A stretch of DNA of 64,000 bases. Source: RYN-230 sp963834515. GTDB lineage: Bacteria > Actinomycetota > Actinomycetes > Streptosporangiales > Streptosporangiaceae. How positions within the stretch are numbered: the stretch's first letter is position 1; the number at the start of each line of letters is the position of its first letter. Positions 1-8,273 of this stretch are shown one piece after another. The stretch lies in contig CAWICB010000003.1 of the NCBI GenBank assembly GCA_963834515.1, positions 790,027 to 854,026 on the forward strand, given 5' to 3'. The notes below the pieces were generated by a model. It searched no databases. It saw nothing but the letters and a program-made list of their open reading frames with translations, and was not told the origin of the DNA. Made by a program: the position numbers and the translations under genes.

Positions 1-2
1 GG

Positions 3-584
3 CTGGACGTGCTCAGCCAGGACACCGACCCGGCCACCGCGGAGGAGCTGGCCGGCGCCCAGGGCGAGATCGCGCGGCTGTCCCACCTGGTAGACGGGCT
101 GCTCGCGGTGGCGCGGGCGGAGAGCGTGGTGCCTGAGCCGGTCAGCATCCGGGTGGATGAGGTGATCAAGGACCGGGCCGCGGCCTGGCGGCCGGTGGCC
201 GAGGAGCGCGGGGTCGAGCTGCACCAGTCTGTCCCCGGGCCGGTGCGGGCCATGGCCAGCCAGGGGCACCTGGAGCAGGTGCTGGACAACCTGCTGGCCA
301 ACGCGCTCGACGCCGTGCCAGCCGGCGGCCACGTGCGGATCAGCGCGGCGGGCGGCTCCGGCGGGGCCACCGTGGTGGTCGCGGACGACGGCCCGGGGAT
401 GGATGCCCGGCACCAGGAAATGGCGTTCCGCCGGTTCTTCAGCGCCACGCCGGGCGGGGCCGGCCTCGGCCTGGCCATCGTGCACCGCCTGGTCACGGCC
501 AACGGCGGGTCCGCGGCGCTGTCCGACACCCCGGGCGGCGGGCTGACCGTAACGCTGCACCTGCTGGCCGCCGCGTCCGACTGA
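3..584 (+). CDS. Sensor histidine kinase, C-terminal part (truncated by window start)
   Basis: This is the catalytic end of a two-component sensor kinase, which phosphorylates itself on histidine and passes the phosphate to a response regulator. The reading frame is open from the first bases, so the sensor domain, the membrane segments and the phospho-accepting H-box lie outside the window. The end of the dimerisation helix is followed by an HATPase_c domain with an N-box (NLLANALDAVP), G1 (DDGPGMD) and G2 (GAGLGLAIV). The protein ends normally at TGA 582-584. The partner regulator would be expected upstream. Kinase assignment is secure; the stimulus is unknown. Confidence 0.9.
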   Translation: MDVLSQDTDPATAEELAGAQGEIARLSHLVDGLLAVARAESVVPEPVSIRVDEVIKDRAAAWRPVAEERGVELHQSVPGPVRAMASQGHLEQVLDNLLANALDAVPAGGHVRISAAGGSGGATVVVADDGPGMDARHQEMAFRRFFSATPGGAGLGLAIVHRLVTANGGSAALSDTPGGGLTVTLHLLAAASD

Positions 585-687
585 GGTCGGGCTTTTCCTT
601 ACCGGTTCTGAACGGCTCCTGAACCGGTTCCCCGGAGTCCGCCCCGCAGGCTGGATGGGGCGAACCTCTGGGGGAGGATGTGGTCTG

Positions 688-1524
688 ATGACGGGCGGCC
701 AGCGGCGCACGCTTGGCCCTTACGGTCCACGCGAGGACGACGGGCCACCGGGCCCGGCGGCGGGGCCTGACCCAGCCGGGTCGTGGCCCGTTCCGCAGCG
801 GCCGGCACCGCAGCGGCCCGCGCCGCGGCGGCCCGCGCCCGGACCGCAGGACCGGACCGGCGGTGCCGACGGCAACGAGCGGCTGACCGCCGCGACCGGG
901 GCCGTGCTTTTGGTGCTGTTCGCGGCCGAGGGGTTCACCATCCTGTCCATCCACCAGCTGATCACGGTGCATTTCTTCCTCGGCATGCTGCTGATCGGCC
1001 CGGTGGCGCTCAAGGCGGCCACGGTCTGTTACCGGTTTGCCCGGTACTACACCGGGGCCACCGACTACCGGCGGAAAGGCCCGCCGGCCCTGCTGCTCCG
1101 GGTGCTCGGGCCGGTGGTGCTCGGCACCTCGCTCGGCGTGATCGGCACCGGGGTGATGCTGGCCGTAGCCAAGTCCGCGGCCGGGCCGTGGCTGTTCCTG
1201 CACAAGGCGTTCTTCGTGCTGTGGTTCGGCGCGATGACCATCCATGTGCTGGCCTACGTCTGGCGGCTGCCCGGCCTGATCGGCGCGGACGTGATGGGCA
1301 GCCCGGGAGCCGGCCGGGCCCGGCAGGTCCTGGCCGGGCGGCGGGCCCGCTGGCTGCTGCTGGCCGCCTCACTGCTGGCCGGCCTGGTCATCGCGCTGAC
1401 CACCGTCCACCTGGCCGCCCCCTGGGGGGAACAGGGCTGTAGTCGGCTCGCGGGATCTGGGACGTGCTGGCGAGGCGAGGCCCGCCGCAGGCGGGTGCTC
1501 GCCGAGCCGGCGTTTGGCGCGTAG
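688..1524 (+). CDS. Polytopic membrane protein, possible b-type cytochrome fold
   Basis: A proline/arginine-rich cytoplasmic N-terminus of about 60 residues is followed by four or five hydrophobic segments. Histidines lie within or beside the helices (TVHFFLG, LFLHKAFF, TIHVLAY), a spacing reminiscent of bis-haem cytochrome b561/ferric-reductase-like proteins, but haem binding is only inferred. I chose ATG 688 because GGGGAGG lies 11 bases upstream; an in-frame ATG at 655 has no such site. The gene follows the histidine kinase by about 100 bp. The last ~20 residues after the final helix are encoded by a copy of the dispersed palindromic element (1469-1551), so the original C-terminus has probably been replaced. 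Confidence 0.6.
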   Translation: MTGGQRRTLGPYGPREDDGPPGPAAGPDPAGSWPVPQRPAPQRPAPRRPAPGPQDRTGGADGNERLTAATGAVLLVLFAAEGFTILSIHQLITVHFFLGMLLIGPVALKAATVCYRFARYYTGATDYRRKGPPALLLRVLGPVVLGTSLGVIGTGVMLAVAKSAAGPWLFLHKAFFVLWFGAMTIHVLAYVWRLPGLIGADVMGSPGAGRARQVLAGRRARWLLLAASLLAGLVIALTTVHLAAPWGEQGCSRLAGSGTCWRGEARRRRVLAEPAFGA

Positions 1525-1551
1525 CGGCGATCGGGGGGTCGCCCCCCCGGA
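1469..1551 (+). repeat. Dispersed GC-rich palindromic element, copy 1
   Basis: This copy has a GC-rich head containing CTCGCCGAGCCGGCG and a core CGATCGGGGGGTCGCCCCCC. The head is shared with copy 5 at 32,465-32,551 and the core with copies 2, 3 and 6. It lacks the central TCCGGGGGG segment found in the longer copies. It supplies the last codons and the stop codon of the upstream membrane protein and ends next to the stop of the convergent toxin gene. Confidence 0.7.
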
Positions 1552-1555
1552 CAAG

Positions 1556-1870
1556 TCAAGCCTCGTAGTCGAAGATCAGGGCCAGCGCGTCGTCCAGCTT
1601 GCGCATGGTCTCCTGGGCGAGTTTCCCGACCCGGTCACCGGACAGCCGGTTGCGGCGCACCCGCACGGCCGAGTACGACTCCAGGTGCCCGGGCACGGGG
1701 TCGTTGTGGCTGAGCGCCACGACGTAGGGGGTCTCGGTCAGGTCCGGCCGGTCGCTGACCTTGACCACCACCGGATGGCCAGTGATCGCGTTGAACCCGT
1801 CGTTGCTGACGATGGCCACGTAACCGGCCCGCGCTACCCCCTTGTACGCGAAGATGTCACCGCGGTTCAC
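1556..1870 (-). CDS. MazF/PemK-like endoribonuclease toxin
   Basis: The 104-residue protein begins MNRGDIFAYK and continues with YVAIVSND and VVVKVSDRPD, the pattern of the MazF/PemK (CcdB-like barrel) toxins that cleave mRNA. Its start is a GTG inside the GTGA that ends the antitoxin gene, a 4-bp overlap typical of toxin-antitoxin operons with the antitoxin first. Length is usual for the family. The active-site arginine expected after MNRGD-type motifs is not certain by eye. Toxin activity is inferred from family resemblance and operon layout. Confidence 0.75.
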   Translation of the reverse strand: MNRGDIFAYKGVARAGYVAIVSNDGFNAITGHPVVVKVSDRPDLTETPYVVALSHNDPVPGHLESYSAVRVRRNRLSGDRVGKLAQETMRKLDDALALIFDYEA

Positions 1871-2109
1871 GCCGCGCCCTTGCCGGCTCCCGGCGGGAAG
1901 TCGTGCGCGTTGGCCTCGGTCCAGTCGGCCCAGTCGTGCCCGGTGACCCGGTCAGCCTCGGCGATGGCGCTGGCCGCGTCGCGCTGGATCTTCTCCCGGG
2001 CGGCCCGGGTCATCCAGGCCGACATGCTCAGCCCCGCGCGGTCCGCCTCGGCGCGGGCCTGCCGGTAGGCCCGCTCGCCCATGCTGATGCTGAACGTCTT
2101 CACAGACAT
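1867..2109 (-). CDS. Antitoxin partner of the MazF-like toxin
   Basis: The 80-residue charged protein starts MSVKTFSISMGERAY and contains an alpha-helical stretch with SAWMTRAAREKI. A short beta strand followed by two helices resembles ribbon-helix-helix antitoxins that bind DNA and neutralise a partner toxin. The remaining C-terminus (HDWADWTEAN) would be the toxin-binding tail. It is translated just ahead of the toxin with a 4-bp overlap. Autoregulation of its own promoter upstream of 2109 is likely by analogy, but no operator is evident. Confidence 0.7.
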   Translation of the reverse strand: MSVKTFSISMGERAYRQARAEADRAGLSMSAWMTRAAREKIQRDAASAIAEADRVTGHDWADWTEANAHDFPPGAGKGAA

Positions 2110-2181
2110 GCTCAGAACGCTAGCAACAACGGTCCTGCCAACGGGGCGGAACGCCCGAGCTACCCGGGCGGCCGGGTCCGG

Positions 2182-2985
2182 TCAGGACGCCGCGGTCAGG
2201 GCGACTACGGCCTCGCTGGTGAAGGCCAGCGAGGTCATCGTCTCCTGCAGGTACAGTTCCACGCTGTTCGCGTCGTGGCTGAGGTAGCCGATCGAGATGT
2301 CCTGGCCCAGGTAGAGGGCGAAGTCGCCGCCCCGGGTGGTCAGCACGAACGCGCCTTCGATGGCCGGTGCCCAGACGATCTCGCCGTTGATCAGCCGGCT
2401 GATGTGCTCGCGGATCGGGTAGCCGTGGTCGCTGGTCTCGCTGACCGCGGTGTAGGCGTCCGCGCTGAGCAGCACTGAGTAGGGCCCGTTGACGCCGGCC
2501 TGGCGCAGGTGCCGGAGCGCCTCGGCGATCGCCTCCGGGTAGCTGAGCACGTCGGCGGGCAGCGTCATGGCCGGATTGCTGCTGGCCGCCCGGATACCCG
2601 GGATCTGCGCCGCCGGGTAGCCCTCGAAGACGGCCCGGTCCTCCGCGAACGCAATCAGCCGCGCGGCGTCCTTGACCGGCTGCCAGTCCGAGTCCTGCGC
2701 ACCCCGGTCCACGTCGTCCACCGCGGCCCGGTCCACCCGGAACGGCACCCGGAGCTCGATCAGCGGCGCGACCTGCCGCTGCCGGGCCAGGATGCCCTGT
2801 TGCGGGGCCTCGATCTCGGCCAGGTGGCCGGTGCCGACCGCGGAATACGCGTCGCCCTCCGGGCCGTGCACGTCCACCACCCGGCGGCCGGCCAGGTGAC
2901 GCTTGAGCGTGCGGGCGGCTTCTTCCTCGATCTGCGCCCACGCGGCACTGGAGATGGGGGCGAGCTCGCGGTGCAGGTTGTTCAT
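2182..2985 (-). CDS. Family 1 encapsulin shell protein
   Basis: The 267-residue protein matches the linocin M18/CFP29 family: MNNLHRELAPISSAAW at the N-terminus, RRVVDVHGPEG, and a C-terminal FTSEAVVAL. These HK97-fold proteins self-assemble into nanocompartments that enclose enzymes. I chose ATG 2985 because the family starts with this motif; the frame upstream is just read-through. The DyP peroxidase immediately upstream in the same operon carries a C-terminal cargo-loading sequence, so the shell very likely packages that peroxidase. Oxidative-stress defence is the known role of such pairs. No frameshift is seen here. Confidence 0.95.
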   Translation of the reverse strand: MNNLHRELAPISSAAWAQIEEEAARTLKRHLAGRRVVDVHGPEGDAYSAVGTGHLAEIEAPQQGILARQRQVAPLIELRVPFRVDRAAVDDVDRGAQDSDWQPVKDAARLIAFAEDRAVFEGYPAAQIPGIRAASSNPAMTLPADVLSYPEAIAEALRHLRQAGVNGPYSVLLSADAYTAVSETSDHGYPIREHISRLINGEIVWAPAIEGAFVLTTRGGDFALYLGQDISIGYLSHDANSVELYLQETMTSLAFTSEAVVALTAAS

Positions 2986-3046
2986 GCTGCGACTTCCCTG
3001 TCGAGGCGGGCAACCGTGATCGGAGTTACGTCCCGAGCCTACCGGC

Positions 3047-4133
3047 CTAGTCTGACGGGGCCCCGCCCAGGCTGCCGATGCCGAGTGAGCCGGGCGGCTG
3101 GGCCGCGGCCTCCCCGGCCGCCGGGCCGGCCACCCCGGCGCCGTCGCCATCGGCGCCGTCGTCCCCGTCCCCGCCGTCATCGGCCAGGCTTTCCAGCAGC
3201 GGCAGCGACGGGACGAAGAACAGCACGCCGGTGACCGCGGTGCTCACGTCGAGGAGCCGGTCGTAGTTGCCCGGCGGCAGGCCGACGAACATGTTGGCCA
3301 GCATCTGCTCGATCGGGTCCGGGGACCGCGCGTACCCGATGAAGTAGGTGCCGTACTCACCCTCCGACGGCATGGCCGAACGGCATGTTGTCCCGGACGA
3401 TCTGGATCTCGCTGCCGTCGTCCGCGGTCAGCGACGTCAGCGCGTTGTGCGCGTAGCTCGGCTTGACATCGTCGTCCTGTTCCACGTTGGACAGCTTGTA
3501 CCGGCCGATCACGTTCTCCTGCTGCTCGGTGGGCAGCGCGTTCCACCGGTCCAGGTCGTGCAGGTACTTCTGCACGATGACGTAACTGCCCCCGGCGAAC
3601 CCGGGGTCCTCGGCGCCGATGATGGTAGCCGCGGCCGCGCCGGCGCCGGCCGGGTTCTCGGTGCCATCCACGAAGCCGAGCAGGTCCCGCTCGTCGAAGT
3701 AGCGGAAGCCGTGCACCTCGTCGACCGGGGTGACAGCGTCGCCGAGCCGCCCGGTGATCTGCGTGGCCAGCTCGAAGCACAGGTCCATCCGCCCGGCCCG
3801 GATGTGGAACAGCAGGTCGCCAGGGGTGGACACGGCATGCCGGTCCGCGGCCCGGATCTCCCGGAACGGGTGCAGCCCGGCGGGCCGGGTGCCGGTGCCC
3901 AGCCGGTCCCACAGGTCCGAGCCGAATCCCATGACGCAGCTCAGCCCTCCGGTGAGATCGCGGAACCCGACCGACCGGAGCAGCCCGGCCAGGTCGCCGC
4001 ACAGGTCGCGGACCGCCTGCTCCCGGCCCGGCCGCACCGTGAGGATCATGAAGATGGCGGCTCCGGTCAGCGGCCCGGACACGGGCTGCGGGATGGTGAC
4101 CGCCTGGCTGGCCGCCCCGCCGCCGGCGCTCAC
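3047..4133 (-). CDS. DyP-type haem peroxidase, encapsulin cargo (one frameshift)
   Basis: Dye-decolorising peroxidase of about 360 residues. The GFVDGTENP motif carries the distal aspartate of the family, and DNMPFG, GTYFIGYAR and TAVTGVLFFVP are also typical. The reading frame breaks near 3368: one extra C in the bases after DNMPFG would explain it and restore PSEGEYGTYF. The C-terminus is a flexible Gly/Ala/Pro/Asp tail ending in GSLGIGSLGG, the hallmark cargo-loading peptide that docks inside family 1 encapsulins. GTG 4133 overlaps the end of the aldo/keto reductase gene by 4 bp, so the two are co-translated. The frameshift is more likely a sequencing error than decay. Confidence 0.9.
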
Positions 4134-5178
4134 AGGTGCGGGCGGAGCAGGGTCAGGTCCGCGGGGGACAGCCGGTCGCGGGCCGTCTTGGCCTGATGCC
4201 AGTACGGGTACAGCAGCACCGGGGCGCTGACCTTGTCCAGCCGCCGGAAGTCGTCGGCGGTCAGCTCCAGGTCCGCCGCGGCCAGGTTGTCGGCCAGCTG
4301 CTCGCTGGTCCGCGCGCCGATGACCAGGGATGTCACGGCCGGCTTGTCGAGCAGGTAGGCCAGCGCGACCCGGGCCGCCGACACACCGTGCTGCTGGCCG
4401 ACATCGACCAGCACGTCTACCGTGTCGTGCAGCTTGTCCAGGTCGTACACCGGCGGCTCGTTCCAGTCGGTGAGCTGCCGCGAGCCCGACCCCGGCCGCT
4501 CGTCCCGGCGGTACTTGCCGGACAGCAGGCCGCCCGCCAGCGGGCTCCACACCAGCACGCCCAGGCCCTGGTCGACGGCCGCCGGGATCAGCTCGTACTC
4601 GGCGTCGCGGGCCTGCAGCGAGTAGTAGATCTGCTCACTCACGAACCGGGGCAGGCCAGCCGGTCGGCGAGGCCGAGCGCCTTCATCAGCTGCCAGCCGG
4701 CGTAGTTGGACGTGCCCACGTAGCGCACCTTGCCCGCCTGGACCAGCAGCTCCAGCGCGGCCAGCGTCTCCTCCAGCGGGGTCACGCCGTCCCACTCGTG
4801 CAGCTGGTACAGGTCGATGTGGTCGGTGCGCAGCCGGCGCAGGCTGGCCTCGCAGCCGGTCACGATGTGATGCCGGGACAGGCCCGCGTCGTTCGGCCCG
4901 TCGCCCATCGGCATCCGCACCTTGGTGGCCAGCAGCACCTCGTCGCGGCGGCCGGCCAGCACCTCGCCCACGATCTCCTCGGCCAGCCCGTTCGAGTACA
5001 CGTCGGCGGTGTCGATGAGGTTGACCCCGGCCTCCAGGCCCAGGTCCACCTGGCGCCGGGCCTCGTCCACCCCGGTCGATCCCACGCTGGCGAAATCCCC
5101 GGTCCCGCCGAACGTCATCGTGCCCATGGTGAGCACCGAGACCTTCAATCCTGATCTGCCCAGATTCCGGTATTCCAC
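4130..5178 (-). CDS. Aldo/keto reductase (one frameshift)
   Basis: NADPH-dependent oxidoreductase of the aldo/keto reductase barrel fold, about 345 residues. The N-terminal frame has MEYRNLGRSGLKVS, DTADVYSNG (catalytic Asp and Tyr) and the LYQLHEWD motif with the active-site histidine; the C-terminal frame has GVLVWSPLAGG and IGARTSEQL, the cofactor-binding end. The frames join near 4650, where one missing G in the codons for ADRLGLPRFVSEQ accounts for the break. It is first in the run leading to the DyP peroxidase and encapsulin and overlaps the DyP start by 4 bp. Substrate unknown. Confidence 0.88.
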
Positions 5179-5192
5179 GAATCCGACCCTAC

Positions 5193-6074
5193 TCAGCCGC
5201 GGTCTGCACTGCCTATTGCCTCCCGGGCCAGCGGCACCACCTGCTCGGCGAACAGCCGGGACTGCCGTTCCCGGTCCGCGGACGGCCAGAACACGAACGC
5301 GTTCATCTGCTGGTTCTCATACAGATCGGCCAGCGTGTCGCCCCAGCGCTGCGGCGGGCCGTGGAACGGTCCCTCATCGTCATCGGAGATCAGGCCCATC
5401 ACGTTGTACAGCCGGGTGATGTCGTCCGGGTCGCGGCCGGCCGCCAGTGCCGCGTCGTCGATGATGCCGTTCAGCCCGGCCAGCCGCTCCGGCGGGACGT
5501 AAGGCGCGGACACCGACCAGCCGTCCGCCTTCTCGCCGACCAGCGCGACGGCCCGCGGCCCGCGCACACCGAGCCACAGCCCGATCGGGTGTGCGGGCCG
5601 GGGGGCGGGCTGTACGTCCGGGGCCGAGTAGACGCTGCCCTGGAAGCTGAACGGCTCGCCCGCCCAGAACGCCCGGATAATGTCGATCGCCTCGCTGAGC
5701 GCGGCGATCGACTGCGCCGGGGTGCGCCGCGGGCCGCCCATCCCGGCTATGCCGTCGGCGAACGCCCCGGCGCCCAGGCCGAGCTCGAACCGGCCGCTGC
5801 TCAGCACGTCGATGGTGGCCGCCTGCTTGGCCAGCATGGCGGGCGGCCGGAGCGGCAGGTTGGCCACGTTGGGGAACAAGTGCACCCGGCTGGTCCGCGC
5901 GGCCAGCCAGGTGATCAGGCTGAGCGTGTCCACGAACCCGGCGTTGTACGGATGGTCCTGGATACCGACGTACTCCAGCCCGGTTTCGTCGGCGATGGTG
6001 GCGATCCGCCCGGCGATGGCCAGGCCGCCCTGGTTGGGGTCAACGTTCAGGCCGAACGCGACTGGCTGGGCCAT
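5193..6074 (-). CDS. LLM-class flavin-dependent oxidoreductase
   Basis: Bacterial luciferase-like barrel protein of 293 residues, probably using F420 or FMN. Family features are the N-terminal FGLNVDPNQGG, LGLGAGAF and the LWLGVRGPRAV strand. LLM proteins in actinobacteria oxidise or reduce small organic substrates with reduced F420; the substrate cannot be read from the sequence. Its start overlaps the end of the marR gene by 28 bp, so the two are translationally coupled and the regulator may control it. Confidence 0.85.
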   Translation of the reverse strand: MAQPVAFGLNVDPNQGGLAIAGRIATIADETGLEYVGIQDHPYNAGFVDTLSLITWLAARTSRVHLFPNVANLPLRPPAMLAKQAATIDVLSSGRFELGLGAGAFADGIAGMGGPRRTPAQSIAALSEAIDIIRAFWAGEPFSFQGSVYSAPDVQPAPRPAHPIGLWLGVRGPRAVALVGEKADGWSVSAPYVPPERLAGLNGIIDDAALAAGRDPDDITRLYNVMGLISDDDEGPFHGPPQRWGDTLADLYENQQMNAFVFWPSADRERQSRLFAEQVVPLAREAIGSADRG

Positions 6075-6538
6075 GTCTGCTCCTTCCGGCAGGCCGGGTC
6101 GCCCGCCGCGACCCGGGTCAGCGCCCGGGCGAGCAGTGCCTGCTCATCCGGGGTCAGGCGGTCAAGGAGCAGCGTGCGGATCGTCTCCGCGTGCACCGCT
6201 TCGCCCCGGGCCAGGATCCGCCGGCCTTCGTCGGTGATCCTAACCAGCACCCCGCGGCCATCGCCGGGTGCGCCGCACCGGCGCAGCCACCCCTGCCGCT
6301 CCAGCCGCGCCACCGCCCGGCTCAGCGACGGCTGGGTGAGCCGGATCATCTGGCCCAACGCCCCCAGCCGGAGCCCGCCGTCCGCCGCGTGCTCCACCCC
6401 GAGCAGCACCTCGAATTCGTGGATGCTGAGCTGGCAGGTGCCGGCCAGAGCGGCGGCCAGCTGGTCGTTGACCAGGTCGTGCGCGGTGCTCAGCGCGGCC
6501 CAGGCCTGGGCGCAGGCGCGCTCGTCGCGGTCGGGCAT
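6047..6538 (-). CDS. MarR-family transcriptional regulator
   Basis: A 163-residue winged-helix protein. The recognition region reads RLTQPSLSRAVARLERQGWLRR and the wing GDGRGVLVRITDEG, the classic MarR signature. It starts at ATG 6538, eight bases after the hemerythrin gene, and overlaps the downstream LLM gene. MarR dimers usually repress their own operon and release DNA on binding phenolic ligands. The 26-bp palindrome at 7177-7202, upstream of this three-gene run, is a reasonable candidate operator, though that link is inference. Confidence 0.88.
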   Translation of the reverse strand: MPDRDERACAQAWAALSTAHDLVNDQLAAALAGTCQLSIHEFEVLLGVEHAADGGLRLGALGQMIRLTQPSLSRAVARLERQGWLRRCGAPGDGRGVLVRITDEGRRILARGEAVHAETIRTLLLDRLTPDEQALLARALTRVAAGDPACRKEQTWPSQSRSA

Positions 6539-6545
6539 GGCCTGG

Positions 6546-7058
6546 TCACCAGCCGGGCCAGTGGGTGAACGTGCGCAGCGTGCCGGAGATCTGCTCTTCC
6601 TCATAGGCCAGATGGGCCAGCAGATCAGTGCTCAGCGTGGCCAGGGCGGCGGCGAGCCGGTCCCGCGCCGGCCCGTCCAGGCCCGGCCCGTCCTGCTCCG
6701 GCCCGTCCTGCTCCGGCCCGTCCAGGTCCTGCGCCGCCGCCGCCACGTCGTCCAGCAGCCTGGCCACCCGCTGGTGGTCGGCCTCCAGCTTGTCCACCAC
6801 CGGGTTCAGTGCCGGGTTGGCCTCGCGCAGCGCCGGGAACAGCAGGTAGGACTCGTGGCTGTGGTGCGCGTGCACGAACCGGCAGTGCTGCAGGCAGCCG
6901 ACCTTGAGCTGCCACACCGGGCTGGCCGAGACCAGCGAGCGGACGCTCCGCCGGAGCACCGCGGCCGGCGTCCCGGCCGTGGTGTCCACGGCCAGCTGCC
7001 GGATCACCGCCAGGTCCTGCCGGATCATGTCGTGCACCCACTTCAGTTCGGCCACCAT
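6546..7058 (-). CDS. Hemerythrin HHE domain protein
   Basis: A four-helix bundle protein expected to bind a di-iron site. Likely ligands are visible in order: H in LKWVHDM, the HAHHSHESYLLFP cluster, H in LEADHQRV and HLAYEEEQI. I prefer ATG 7058 (about 170 residues) because the domain begins right there; the frame stays open to an ATG at 7193, but that would add 45 residues of Gly/Pro/Ala/Asp repeats encoded by a tandem repeat and start inside a palindrome. Such proteins sense or scavenge oxygen or nitric oxide. The gene leads a run with marR and an LLM flavoprotein. Confidence 0.8.
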   Translation of the reverse strand: MVAELKWVHDMIRQDLAVIRQLAVDTTAGTPAAVLRRSVRSLVSASPVWQLKVGCLQHCRFVHAHHSHESYLLFPALREANPALNPVVDKLEADHQRVARLLDDVAAAAQDLDGPEQDGPEQDGPGLDGPARDRLAAALATLSTDLLAHLAYEEEQISGTLRTFTHWPGW

Positions 7059-7087
7059 GGCCTCGCCGCGTGGGTTGGGCTGCCCGC

Positions 7088-7170
7088 CAGCTGGCCCGTC
7101 AGCCGGCCGCCCAGCTGGCCCGTCAGCCGGCCCGTCAGCCGGCCGCCCAGCTGGCCCGTCAGCCGACCCG
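7088..7170. repeat. Tandem repeat of about 24 bp upstream of hemerythrin gene
   Basis: Units built from CAGCTGGCCCGTCAGCCGG and CGCC recur about three and a half times. Read on the minus strand in frame with the hemerythrin gene they would encode a Gly-Pro-Ala-Asp repeat. The repeat lies between the palindrome at 7177-7202 and the preferred start at 7058, so it may be a leader rather than coding. Confidence 0.65.
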
Positions 7171-7176
7171 TCCGCT

Positions 7177-7202
7177 GGTACATGCATGCGCATGTATGTA
7201 CC
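7177..7202. promoter_or_regulatory. 26-bp palindrome, candidate operator
   Basis: Two 13-bp arms abut without a spacer: GGTACATGCATGC and GCATGTATGTACC, complementary at 12 of 13 positions. It is conspicuously AT-richer than its surroundings. It lies directly after the MBL hydrolase stop codon and upstream of the hemerythrin-marR-LLM run. Size and symmetry fit a MarR or TetR dimer site. Assignment to the local MarR is inference from position. Confidence 0.5.
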
Positions 7203-8273
7203 CTAGCCGGCCGCGCGGGCTGGTCCGGCCCCGGGTGACCCGGGGCCGGGCAGCGCATAACTGATCAGCTCGTCGGTCACCGTCCTGGCCAGCCTGCCCT
7301 GGACGGCCAGCAGGTCCAGGTGGACGCCGGTCTCCAGCACGGCGAGCATCTGGTTGAACGGGTCCAGGTCGGCGAACCGGCGGCCGCGCCGGGTCCAGGG
7401 CAGGGCCGCCGCCGCCGCGTAGGCCGTGTGCTCGCCTGCGGCCACCCGGTTCAGGCAGGCCGCCAGCCGGTCCTCATGATGGTCCAGCAGCTCCAGTGCC
7501 CTGGTGTGGCTGCTCCTGCCGACCGGGCCGTGCGCGGGCAGCAGCCGCAGGTCGGGCAGGTCCAGGACGAGCCGCAGCGAGCGCAGGTAGTCGCCCAGCG
7601 GCTGGTCGGCCCGGACCGCCTCGAAGCCGACCGACGGGGTGATGTGCGGCAGCACGTGGTCGCCCGCGAACAGCGTCCCGGCGGCCTGGTCCGCGAACAC
7701 GGTGTGCCCCTGGGTGTGCCCGGGGGTGGGCACGGCCAGCAGCTCGCGGCCACCGAGCCCGATGCTGGCCCGCCCCTTGAGCCACTCGTCCGGGTACTCC
7801 CACCGCTGGCCCTCATGCGCCCGGCCGCCGAATGCCTCGCTGAGCGCGCGGATCACCGACTCGGCGCCGGATTGCCGCAGCAGCCGGACGTTGCTGAGCA
7901 GGCTCTCCTGGTCCTGGTCCACCGCGCTGGCCAGCGACGGTCGGTCCCCGATACCCAGCGCCACGTGGGTGCCGAACCGCTGGCGCAAGATCACCGCCAT
8001 CGTGTAGTGGTCCCGGTGCACGTGGGTGACCAGGCAGCGGGTGATCCCCGCGGAGCTGCGGCCGATCTGGCCCAGGGCGGCGTCGAGCAGGCCGCCGGTG
8101 TCGGCCAGTGCCCAGCCGGCGTCGATCAGCACCAGATCGGGGCCGGCCTCGATGGCGTACACGTTGACCGCCCGCAGCCCGTCGTTGGGCAGCGGCAGCG
8201 GGATCCGGTGCACGCCGGGTGCCACGGTGAACAGCCCGGGCTCGGTCCAGTCCGGGGCCGCCTGGCCCGGCAT
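7203..8273 (-). CDS. MBL-fold metallo-hydrolase
   Basis: A 356-residue beta-lactamase-fold hydrolase. The zinc-binding THVHRDHY motif is followed by GHTQGH (third-site histidine), FAGDHVLP and PAHGP, in the usual order of the glyoxalase II-like group. These enzymes hydrolyse thioesters, lactones or phosphoesters; the exact substrate is not evident. The start codon shares one base with the stop of the LLM gene before it (TGATG-type overlap), indicating one operon. The C-terminal ~100 residues form a helical extension ending in a Pro/Gly/Ala tail. Confidence 0.88.
   Translation of the reverse strand: MPGQAAPDWTEPGLFTVAPGVHRIPLPLPNDGLRAVNVYAIEAGPDLVLIDAGWALADTGGLLDAALGQIGRSSAGITRCLVTHVHRDHYTMAVILRQRFGTHVALGIGDRPSLASAVDQDQESLLSNVRLLRQSGAESVIRALSEAFGGRAHEGQRWEYPDEWLKGRASIGLGGRELLAVPTPGHTQGHTVFADQAAGTLFAGDHVLPHITPSVGFEAVRADQPLGDYLRSLRLVLDLPDLRLLPAHGPVGRSSHTRALELLDHHEDRLAACLNRVAAGEHTAYAAAAALPWTRRGRRFADLDPFNQMLAVLETGVHLDLLAVQGRLARTVTDELISYALPGPGSPGAGPARAAG

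Noticed and set aside
493..1245. Large leftward ORFs opposite the first genes
   Set aside because: They are antisense to the kinase and the membrane protein and translate to Arg/Gly/Pro-rich text without domains.
6546..7193. Long form of the hemerythrin protein starting at 7193
   Set aside because: The start would lie inside the palindrome and add only a Gly/Pro/Ala/Asp repeat; ATG 7058 fits the domain start better.
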